Source: Chloroflexota bacterium | GTDB lineage: Bacteria; Chloroflexota; UBA6077 | Length of the DNA stretch: 9,506 bases | Assembly (NCBI GenBank): GCA_023380955.1 | Contig: JAMCTB010000094.1 | Location: 1-9,506 of the forward strand | Reading direction: 5' to 3' | Part shown: piece after piece, positions 1 to 4,650 of the stretch | How the letters are laid out: each line of letters begins with the position of its first letter | How positions within the stretch are numbered: the stretch's first letter is position 1 | Made by a program: the position numbers and the translations under genes | The notes under the pieces: generated by a model | Databases searched by the model: none | Seen by the model: the letters and a program-made list of their open reading frames with translations, nothing else | What the model was told of the DNA's origin: nothing

Positions 1-789
1 GTACTTGGCGGCGGCCCGAAGAACGCCCGCCTCGTCCAGGTGAAGCTCCCGGTCCTCCAGCGCGACCCGCCGCCCCACGTACCGCCGATGCAGGTCGGCG
101 GGTGAGCTTTCCAGCTCCCGCCAGGGCAGGGCTTCCAGCTTGCGCCGCACCGCCTCAGGAGTCGCGCAGTCCATCTCGCCGTCCACGTGAGCCCCGGGGT
201 CGAAGGTGTAGAAGCTGTAGCCGGCCGCCACGCAGGCGTCGACGTCGGCAGCCGTTTTCAGGTGATCGGCGTCGGCGCCGACGGGGCCCCGCCAGCCCGC
301 CTGGAAGGCGCCCCAGGTGGCATCCTTCAGCACGTCCTCGGGCGTCCGGTTGGTGCGAACCATCTCACGGATCGACTGCTGGGCGAAGATGGGGAGGATC
401 CTGCTGCCCGGTAGCTCATCCTGCACCCGCTGCAGCGCCCGTACGTGGCCGGGCGTGGCCAGCCCCAGCCGGTCGCCGAAGCCGGCGGAGGTAGCCAGCC
501 CCAGCAGCGCGGGCCGGAGCCATGGAAGGGCCTCCCGCAGAACGCGCTCGTTGGCGTGATCCGTGGGGCACAGCTTCAGGGTGTAACCCTGCCGGAAGGG
601 TTGAGCCTCGCCACCGAAGCGATCCAGCACCGGATCCTCGGGTCGAGCCAGGATCGCCAGCCGGCGGTCGGCCGGGCCGGCGGTGAGCCACAGGGCAGCG
701 CCCTCCTGCGGGGTGAAGGAAGCGGGGAGGAGGGCATCCCCGAAGGTCGCTTGCAGTTCGGCCAGGGTAAAGGGGAAGGTAGCGCTCAT
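1..789 (-). CDS. uxaE: Tagaturonate epimerase UxaE, N-terminal part (runs off left edge)
   Basis: UxaE is a metal-dependent cytoplasmic epimerase that interconverts D-tagaturonate and D-fructuronate in bacterial galacturonate catabolism. The minus-strand frame is open from an ATG at 789 to the window edge and gives 263 residues, roughly half of the family's usual length, so the C-terminus lies outside. Recognised family stretches are LCPTDHANERVL (about 73-84), GFGDRLGLATPGHVRAL (103-119), FAQQSIREMVRTNRTP (135-150), WGAFQAGWRGPVGADADHLK (159-178) and FYTFDPGAHVDGEMD (193-207). The Asp/His residues in ADADH and DPGAHVD are plausible metal ligands, which is an inference. The ATG is preceded by GAGGACGG at a suitable distance. 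It is divergent from the cupin gene on its right. Identification rests on remembered family sequence, not a search. Confidence 0.85.
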   Translation of the reverse strand, partial: MSATFPFTLAELQATFGDALLPASFTPQEGAALWLTAGPADRRLAILARPEDPVLDRFGGEAQPFRQGYTLKLCPTDHANERVLREALPWLRPALLGLATSAGFGDRLGLATPGHVRALQRVQDELPGSRILPIFAQQSIREMVRTNRTPEDVLKDATWGAFQAGWRGPVGADADHLKTAADVDACVAAGYSFYTFDPGAHVDGEMDCATPEAVRRKLEALPWRELESSPADLHRRYVGRRVALEDRELHLDEAGVLRAAAKY

Positions 790-824
790 GTCCGTCCTCG
801 GCTATCAGCCACATCTGAAGTGAT

Positions 825-862
825 CGGGGGGCCGCATTGTCCCCCGGAGGCTCGCTCGGCAA
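825..862 (-). promoter_or_regulatory. Candidate uxaE promoter with overlapping hairpin
   Basis: On the minus strand TTGCCG (857-862) and GACAAT (836-841) resemble -35 and -10 boxes, but with a short 15-bp spacer. The -10 box lies in the loop and right arm of a G/C hairpin, with arms 825-830 (CGGGGG) and 841-846 (CCCCCG). Folding or protein binding there could affect uxaE transcription. The match is weak and may be chance in GC-rich DNA. Confidence 0.25.
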
Positions 863-1072
863 ACCCGCGACGATGCTCGGCGGCATCACCGATCGCCAAA
901 CCCGCCGCCCAACCCCCAGACGTTAGTGCAAGGAGGCGAAAGCTGTCAACTCTCGTTCACTCCGCTCGCGAGACGAAGGGTACAGCCCTTGCTGCGGTGC
1001 TACCCAGGCCAAGCCGCGATCGGTCTTGGGTCGGTTTGGCGGTTCATAAGACAAAGGGAGGTTCAAGCTACT

Positions 1073-1354
1073 ATGCAGCCCGTGTCAGAGATGGCCAAGG
1101 TACTGCTGGAGAACGACCGTGTTCGGATGGTCGAGGTCAGGATAAAGGCTGGGGAGACCCTCCCGATGCACTCGCATCCCTCCTACATCATCTACTCCTT
1201 CAATCCCGGCCGGTTTCAGTTCACGACCCAGGACGGGAGAACCGAGATTGTGGAGTACGACGGGGGGCAGACGGTCTGGAGGGACGCAGAGACCCACGAG
1301 GTGGAGAACATCGGCACCACCGAGAGCCGAGCGCTGGTGATCGAGTTCAAGTAG
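1073..1354 (+). CDS. Small single-domain cupin protein
   Basis: A 93-residue protein that is almost entirely one cupin beta-barrel. Cupin motif 1 is AGETLPMHSHPSYIIY (26-41), with metal-binding His33 and His35. The glutamate usual in this motif is absent (Pro-Ser-Tyr follows), as in many small cupins of this type. Motif 2 is VWRDAETHEVENIG (68-81), with the third histidine His75 and Asn79. Small cupins of this kind bind a divalent metal and act as enzymes or ligand sensors; the substrate cannot be told here. The ATG at 1073 is chosen because AAAGGGAGG (1053-1061) precedes it and the conserved domain begins there. The frame stays open upstream to an ATG at 926, but the extra residues look non-coding. 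The gene is divergent from uxaE and followed by a hairpin. Confidence 0.8.
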   Translation: MQPVSEMAKVLLENDRVRMVEVRIKAGETLPMHSHPSYIIYSFNPGRFQFTTQDGRTEIVEYDGGQTVWRDAETHEVENIGTTESRALVIEFK

Positions 1355-1382
1355 GGATCTAGCCGCTCATCCTTCAGGGCAT

Positions 1383-1418
1383 GCTCCGCCCAAGGCGCAG
1401 GCTGATCCTGGGCGGAGC
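1383..1418 (+). terminator. Terminator-like hairpin after the cupin gene
   Basis: A perfect 10-bp inverted repeat, GCTCCGCCCA (1383-1392) and TGGGCGGAGC (1409-1418), with a 16-nt loop, lies 28 nt after the cupin stop codon. No T-run follows, so it is not a textbook intrinsic terminator. Its position at the gene end and before a new promoter makes that role likely. Confidence 0.5.
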
Positions 1419-1431
1419 GGCCGACCCCCTA

Positions 1432-1459
1432 TTCACCGCCCTGCTCCGCTTGCTACAAT
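1432..1459 (+). promoter_or_regulatory. Candidate sigma-70-type promoter for the aldolase-family remnant
   Basis: TTCACC (1432-1437) and TACAAT (1454-1459) are separated by 16 bp and match the -35/-10 consensus at 4/6 and 5/6. It lies just after the cupin terminator hairpin and upstream of the structured leader and the broken DapA-like gene. It could also drive the CDF gene further downstream. Confidence 0.4.
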
Positions 1460-1479
1460 CCGGCGAGCGTTACCGCGCT

Positions 1480-1554
1480 ACGCAATGGGGCTGAGCCCCA
1501 TCAGCGTGCCGGCCCGCCCCCATGTCCCGCCGTCCTCGCCGGCTGGACCGGCGA
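1480..1554 (+). other. Structured RNA leader candidate (two strong hairpins)
   Basis: Between the candidate promoter and the Shine-Dalgarno site of the DapA-like remnant are two near-perfect hairpins. The first pairs 1480-1491 with 1495-1507: a 7-bp stem ATGGGGC/GCCCCAT closed by a TGA triloop, then a small bulge, then ACGC/GCGT. The second pairs TCGCCGG (1536-1542) with CCGGCGA (1548-1554) around a CTGGA loop. I do not recognise a known riboswitch class. It could be a cis-regulatory leader or simply stable GC-rich structure. Confidence 0.3.
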
Positions 1555-1583
1555 CAGAGAAGCTATTCGGGAGAGAACGAGCA

Positions 1584-1796
1584 ATGACTACCCGCTTCAC
1601 CGGTGTCATTCCCCCTATGATCACCCCCTTGACCGCCGACGAGGGGCTGGACCGCCCTGCCATCCGGCCACTGAGAACCGTGGTTGCCGGCGAGTTCTGG
1701 GCCGAGATTGAGCGCAGCGCCGAGCGTGCCCTGGAGCTGCCCCTACTCCAGGGCCCGGTGGCGGTTGCGGACCAGCGGGAACGGGAAATGCCCTGA
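1584..1796 (+). pseudogene. Truncated DapA / sugar-acid aldolase family gene
   Basis: From the ATG at 1584 the frame gives 70 residues. The first 30 or so, TTRFTGVIPPMITPLTADEG and what follows, are a typical N-terminus of the DHDPS/NAL class I aldolase family (dihydrodipicolinate synthase-like, usually about 300 residues), including the GVxPxxxTP strand. After LDRPAIRPL the similarity ends abruptly, and the remaining 40 residues up to TGA at 1794-1796 are not family sequence. The Lys Schiff-base region and the rest of the barrel are absent. GGGAGAGA (1569-1576) is a good ribosome binding site, so the 5' end is that of a once-real gene. Inferred event: an internal or 3' deletion that fused the start to unrelated DNA ahead of the CDF gene. 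Confidence 0.65.
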
Positions 1797-1857
1797 GGCA
1801 GCCCCTGCGCCCAACAAGGACCAATGGGGATCGAAAGGGCGCGGTGGGAGGCCCAGG

Positions 1858-2877
1858 ATGGGTTTGCCGTTGCCATCGGACGACAGCGACGACGAGGAAG
1901 ACGAGCACCCTTCCGATCACCACGCCCGCGGCGGCGCCGACCAAACCCTGGCCAGCTCCGAGCGGGGGATCTGGGCGGTCCAGTGGTCCTTCGCAGGCAT
2001 GGTAGCCACGGCTATAGCCCAGCTGGTCGTGGTCTTCTTCTCCGGCAGTGTGGCCCTGCTGGCGGACACCGTCCACAACTTCGGGGACGCCACCACGGCG
2101 GTGCCCCTCTGGATCGCCTTCGCCCTGGCCTACCGCAGGCCGAGCCGCCGCTTCACCTACGGCTACGGTCGGGTGGAGGACCTGGCCGGTGCAGTGGTGG
2201 TTCTGATCATCCTGGTGACCGCCCTGATTGCCGGTTACCAGTCGGTGCAGCGCCTCCTGCACCCTCAGCCCGTCTACCACCTCGGGGCTGTCGCGCTGGG
2301 TGCGCTGCTCGGCTTCCTGGGCAACGAGGCCGTGGCCCAGTTCCGCCTCCGGGTCGGCCGGGAGATCGGCAGCGCGGCCCTGGTGACCGACGGCTACCAC
2401 GCCCGGGCTGATGGGCTGGTGAGTCTGGCGGTGCTGGTGGGGACGGGAGGGGTGTGGGCCGGCTTTCCCAACGCGGACCCCATCGTCGGCATCCTGATCA
2501 CCCTGATGATCCTCTGGATCGTGGGTGAGTCGAGCCGAACGGTGTTCACCCGAACGCTGGACGGGGTGGAGCCGGAGCTGGTCGAGGAGGTCCAGGACAC
2601 GGTAGAGCACACCCCTGGGGTTCGCGAGGTCGGCGAGACTCGGATACGGTGGCTGGGCCACCGACTCCACGCCGAGATAAACCTGTCGGTGGCCCCGGGC
2701 CTATCTGTGCGAGAGGCCCACGCCATAGCGCGAGAGGTGCGCCACCAGCTTCAGCACCGCCTGAGCTACCTCTCCAACGCCACCATCCACGTGGACCCGG
2801 ACGGTGCCGGCGGTGAGGAGCACCACCGCGTCCAGGAACACAGCCACGACGGCCTACCGCCCCACTCCCACGAGTGA
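1858..2877 (+). CDS. Cation diffusion facilitator (CDF) family metal transporter
   Basis: A 339-residue inner-membrane antiporter expected to export Zn2+ or similar divalent cations in exchange for protons. The order is a short acidic, His-containing N-tail (DDSDDEEDEHPSDHH, 8-22), six predicted membrane segments from about 38 to 225, then the cytoplasmic ferredoxin-like dimerisation domain (about 235-315). Transport-site residues are visible: SVALLADTVHNFGDA with His73 and Asp77 in helix 2, and TDGYHARADGLVSL with His181 and Asp185 in helix 5. This HxxxD/HxxxD pattern is typical of the zinc-type branch. The C-tail is His-rich (EEHHRVQEHSHDGLPPHSHE, 320-339) and may bind metal. The start at 1858 has GGTGGGAGG 6 nt upstream; the frame extends further up but without domain content. 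It lies 61 bp after the aldolase remnant, so a shared transcript is possible. Confidence 0.92.
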   Translation: MGLPLPSDDSDDEEDEHPSDHHARGGADQTLASSERGIWAVQWSFAGMVATAIAQLVVVFFSGSVALLADTVHNFGDATTAVPLWIAFALAYRRPSRRFTYGYGRVEDLAGAVVVLIILVTALIAGYQSVQRLLHPQPVYHLGAVALGALLGFLGNEAVAQFRLRVGREIGSAALVTDGYHARADGLVSLAVLVGTGGVWAGFPNADPIVGILITLMILWIVGESSRTVFTRTLDGVEPELVEEVQDTVEHTPGVREVGETRIRWLGHRLHAEINLSVAPGLSVREAHAIAREVRHQLQHRLSYLSNATIHVDPDGAGGEEHHRVQEHSHDGLPPHSHE

Positions 2878-2981
2878 GGCATGCGAAGCAGTGGAGCACT
2901 GAAAGCGTCACCTCGTCCTGGAATTCGGTAGTGTGTGGCGCATTGCAGGAGGGTGTACCATGTCACGCCGAGCGTACATCA

Positions 2982-3012
2982 TGTCATGCTGAGCGGCAGC
3001 GAAGCATCTCCT
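2982..3012 (+). repeat. Left 31-bp inverted-repeat arm of the GIY-YIG unit
   Basis: The arm begins TGTCATGCTGAGCG and ends GCGAAGCATCTCCT. It can itself fold: ATGCT pairs with AGCAT, an internal GA/GA tandem mismatch follows, then GC pairs with GC around a GGCA loop. It is inverted relative to 3341-3371, differing only at two loop bases. Confidence 0.85.
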
Positions 3013-3014
3013 CG

Positions 3015-3308
3015 TTACTGCCACTGGGTGCTCAGGTCCAGCCACTTCGGGTTTGCCGACTCGATCAGAGCCAGCTTCTTCGCCTGCAGCCAGCCCTTGA
3101 TTTGCTTCTCGCGGGCGATCGCAGCCCGTATATCAGGCGAAGCCTCGAAGTAGACGAGGAGCGTCAGATTGTACTTCCTGGTGAAACCGCGAAGCAGCTT
3201 CTGCTTGTGCTCGAAGACGCGTCGCTGCAGGTCGTTGGTAACGCCCACGTAGAGGGTTCGCGAGACGTTGGACATAATGTAGACGTAGTAGTCTTTCAGG
3301 GCGGTCAC
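3015..3308 (-). CDS. Solo GIY-YIG nuclease domain protein (UPF0213-like)
   Basis: A 97-residue protein that is a single GIY-YIG endonuclease domain with no DNA-binding extension. The family signature is seen as YYVYIMSN (7-14) and TLYVGVTNDLQRRVFEHK (18-35), equivalent to the GIY and YIG strands and the catalytic Arg helix. REKQIKGW (66-73) carries the metal-binding Glu67. The start is a GTG at 3308 with only a weak ribosome binding site. The closest family type is the short UPF0213/YhbQ-like group, often annotated as excinuclease-like; the cellular role of these is uncertain. Its stop lies 2 bp from the left repeat arm and its start 32 bp from the right arm, so gene and repeats appear to form one unit. 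The sequence looks slightly less GC-rich than the CDF gene beside it, in keeping with insertion. Confidence 0.88.
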   Translation of the reverse strand: MTALKDYYVYIMSNVSRTLYVGVTNDLQRRVFEHKQKLLRGFTRKYNLTLLVYFEASPDIRAAIAREKQIKGWLQAKKLALIESANPKWLDLSTQWQ

Positions 3309-3340
3309 CCACTAACGTCGGTCACGCCGCGATGCCAACC

Positions 3341-3371
3341 AGGAGATGCTTCGCTTACGCTCAGCATGACA
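3341..3371 (-). repeat. Right 31-bp inverted-repeat arm of the GIY-YIG unit
   Basis: On the plus strand the arm starts AGGAGATGCTTCGC and ends GCTCAGCATGACA. Its reverse complement equals the left arm except for two central bases (TA for GC). The same internal hairpin is retained, so the differences fall in the loop. Confidence 0.85.
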
Positions 3372-3462
3372 CGGTCGTGGCCTCGGCGGTGCACTTTGTG
3401 GGTCCGGCAGGGGAATACTAAAAGGCCCTGATCATTCGGACACGCGAGGGGGCGATGTTGAT

Positions 3463-3630
3463 CTAGGCTTGGCGGAGCAGATCCTCGAGCAAGGGCTGAA
3501 CCGCTTCGTCGACCTCTTCCCAAACCTGTGTCGTGACGCGGATCGGGCAGGGCAGGAGGGTGAGCAAGTCAAGGCGGTTGATGCGGCCAATGAGCGCCGT
3601 CGCATCGACGTACACTCTGAGCGTCGTCAC
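3463..3630 (-). pseudogene. Truncated PIN-domain toxin (VapC / DUF3368-like), left TA block
   Basis: A 55-codon frame from GTG at 3630 to TAG at 3463. The N-terminus LRVYVDATALIGRINRLDLL (4-23) followed by VTTQVWEEV (32-40) is the typical first third of a PIN ribonuclease toxin, with the first catalytic Asp at position 9. Full PIN toxins run about 130-160 residues; the later acidic residues are missing and no continuation is seen in any frame before the GIY-YIG unit. The start lies 9 nt after the stop of the Phd-UPF0175 antitoxin gene, with GAGGG overlapping that stop, so the two formed an operon. UPF0175 antitoxins are commonly paired with DUF3368 PIN toxins, which supports the assignment. 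The product is presumably inactive. Confidence 0.7.
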
Positions 3631-3639
3631 GATCGGCCC

Positions 3640-4029
3640 TCAGCCGCCCACCCGGCCTTCCTCCGCCATGGACGCAGCCGCCTCGACCCCCGCGCCGACG
3701 CCCTCCGTCGGCTCCCAAAGCACCGGCACCTGGAGACGGCCACACAGGTCGACGAAGTCGCCCAGGCGAAGGCCCGCGAGCCTCGCGGCCTGCCCCAGGG
3801 TCAGGACCTCGTGCCGGTAGAGATCGACGGCCAGGAGCCCCAGCGCCCGCTGGTAGACATCCCGCCCGACGCCCCGAGCCGCGGCCACCTCCGCCAGCAT
3901 ATCGGCGCTCAGGATCCATGCGACCGGGCGGTTCTCCTTGCTCACCAGAACCGGCTCTTGCTGCGCATCCCGGATCGCGCGGGAGGCCCCACCATGTCCA
4001 AGCTCCGCCACAGAGACTGTCTTTGCCAT
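3640..4029 (-). CDS. Phd-UPF0175 fusion antitoxin
   Basis: A 129-residue protein. Residues 1-50, with AELGHGGASRAIRDAQQEPV and LVSKENRPVAWILSADML, have the Phd/YefM antitoxin fold pattern (DNA binding and dimerisation). Residues about 58-107, VYQRALGLLAVDLYRHEVLT then LGQAARLAGLRLGDFVDLCG, match UPF0175, a small HTH-like family also found as antitoxins. The tail (108-129) is Gly/Ala/Glu-rich and probably disordered. The expected job is to neutralise the PIN toxin encoded just downstream and to repress its own operon. The start at 4029 is preferred over an in-frame ATG at 4077 because AGGGGGT lies 5-11 nt before it and the paralogous remnant at 7432 begins at the same codon. It now outlives its toxin, which is truncated. 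Confidence 0.8.
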   Translation of the reverse strand: MAKTVSVAELGHGGASRAIRDAQQEPVLVSKENRPVAWILSADMLAEVAAARGVGRDVYQRALGLLAVDLYRHEVLTLGQAARLAGLRLGDFVDLCGRLQVPVLWEPTEGVGAGVEAAASMAEEGRVGG

Positions 4030-4047
4030 GCGCCACCCCCTGATATG

Positions 4048-4062
4048 ATCACATTTAGTGAT
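4048..4062. promoter_or_regulatory. Candidate operator of the Phd-UPF0175 antitoxin operon
   Basis: An inverted repeat ATCAC-ATTTA-GTGAT lies 18 nt before the antitoxin ATG, in an AT-rich patch unlike its surroundings. Phd/YefM antitoxins usually autoregulate by binding short palindromes at their promoter, so this is a natural site. The equivalent place in the right block (about 7451-7467) is related but no longer symmetric. Confidence 0.45.
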
Positions 4063-4104
4063 GCTATTGCAGCACACAGCGGGCCAGCTTCCTCGCCGTC
4101 GCCG

Positions 4105-4196
4105 TCACGACAACCGGTATTCCAGGTTCACTGACTCCAGCCCCTCAGGCAGCAGAGCGTCCAGTGTGGCCGCATCTCGTCCAGCAGCAGTCTCAC
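4105..4196 (-). pseudogene. Internally deleted DUF5615 PIN-like toxin, left TA block
   Basis: GTG at 4196 starts VRLLLDEMRP, equivalent to MMLLLDEMWQ of the intact toxin at 7862. In another frame the last residues LDALLPEGLESVNLEYRLS (stop TGA at 4105-4107) match the intact toxin's C-terminus ALAELLSMDLESANLEYWLS. About 265 nt between them are missing, including the central acidic residues, so no working toxin can be made. Reading in the start frame ends at TGA 4128-4130 after 22 residues. The start overlaps the upstream antitoxin stop by GTGA, as in the intact copy (ATGA). Confidence 0.75.
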
Positions 4197-4616
4197 GGCC
4201 GTAGGAGATCCTGCTCGCGCCGCCAGGCGGCCTCCGCCCGAGCGGCCTCCTCATCCACCCGCCGGATCCAGTCGTCAATCTCATCACGATGGTCAGTGTA
4301 GTAGCGCAAGGCGATGCGCACTTGTTCAGGAGCGAGACCGGACAGTTCAGCCGTGCGGTCGAGAGCGTCCTCGCCGTGAGCACCTATCCCGCGGATCACC
4401 CGCACCACTTCCCAGACATCCGGCCCGCCTGGTATCCCCGGGGCGGCGGCCAGCGGGACCGGAACGGAAGAGGATCCCTGGATGAGCCTCCATGCACAAG
4501 CCCTCCTCCAGCAGGGTCTTCGTGAGCTGGGAGTGCGACGGGTCGATCCGCTGGCTCTCGATCTCCAAACGCTCGATCGTTGGTCACCGCTGCGGCCCAG
4601 CAATCGGCTAGGACAA
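4193..4616 (-). pseudogene. Frameshifted RHH / DUF433-like antitoxin, left TA block
   Basis: Paralogue of the intact antitoxin at 7859-8296. LEIESQRIDPSHSQLTKTLL and LEEGLCMEAHPGILFRSGPA lie in one frame (from 4568). GIPGGPDVWEVVRVIRGIG and LAPEQVRIALRYYTDHRDE continue in the next frame, down to DLLRP and TGA at 4193-4195. One extra base in the C4G4 run at 4436-4443 explains the frame change. The first 20 or so codons are scrambled: only short similarity (TTGTCCTAGCCG near 4616) remains, with a stop in the reading frame. Loss of the start, a frameshift and a deleted toxin partner together argue for a true pseudogene rather than a sequencing error. The upstream boundary is approximate. Confidence 0.8.
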
Positions 4617-4650
4617 GGTGGCCGTCAGGACGTCAGCTTCGAGGGAGCAG

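Larger units (their letters stand above)
2982..3371. mobile_element. Putative GIY-YIG mobile unit bounded by inverted repeats
   Basis: A 390-bp unit made of a left 31-bp repeat, a solo GIY-YIG nuclease gene (minus strand) ending 2 bp from it, and a right inverted copy 32 bp before the gene's start. The arms match at 29 of 31 positions. A further partial left copy lies at 2961-2974 (12 of 14 matches to the repeat start). The arrangement resembles RAYT/REP systems, in which a nuclease gene is framed by palindromic repeats. That it moves is inferred from structure only. Confidence 0.5.
3640..4616. repeat. Left copy of a duplicated toxin-antitoxin block
   Basis: This segment is paralogous to 7308-8296 in the same orientation and gene order. 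Both junction styles are shared: a 4-nt start/stop overlap between the RHH antitoxin and the DUF5615 toxin, and a 73-75 nt gap between that toxin and the Phd-UPF0175 antitoxin. The left copy lacks about 265 nt of the DUF5615 toxin. The PIN fragment at 3463-3630 belongs to this block but has no counterpart on the right. Confidence 0.8.

Noticed and set aside
978..1005. Inverted repeat GGGTA...TACCC in the uxaE-cupin gap, considered as a T-box or riboswitch part
   Set aside because: The stem is short with bulges, and the T-box motif is absent.
1026..1050. Possible -35/-10 pair (TTGGGT and CATAAG) before the cupin
   Set aside because: The spacing is only 13 bp and the matches are poor, so it is not listed as a promoter.
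926..1072. N-terminal extension of the cupin from an upstream ATG
   Set aside because: The 49 extra residues are Arg-rich and unlike cupins, while the ATG at 1073 has a proper Shine-Dalgarno site and the domain starts there.
445..1362. Plus-strand open frame of 305 codons overlapping uxaE and the cupin
   Set aside because: It crosses two recognisable genes in the wrong frame or strand and has no domain sequence.
1621..2670. Long minus-strand open frame (349 codons) across the CDF gene
   Set aside because: It is antisense to a clear CDF transporter and its protein is His/Gly/Arg-rich with no family features. It reflects high GC with few stops.
4030..4077. Longer start (ATG 4077) for the Phd-UPF0175 antitoxin
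   Set aside because: It would place the palindromic operator inside the gene, and the ribosome binding site is in front of 4029. The paralogous remnant also begins at the MAxT position.
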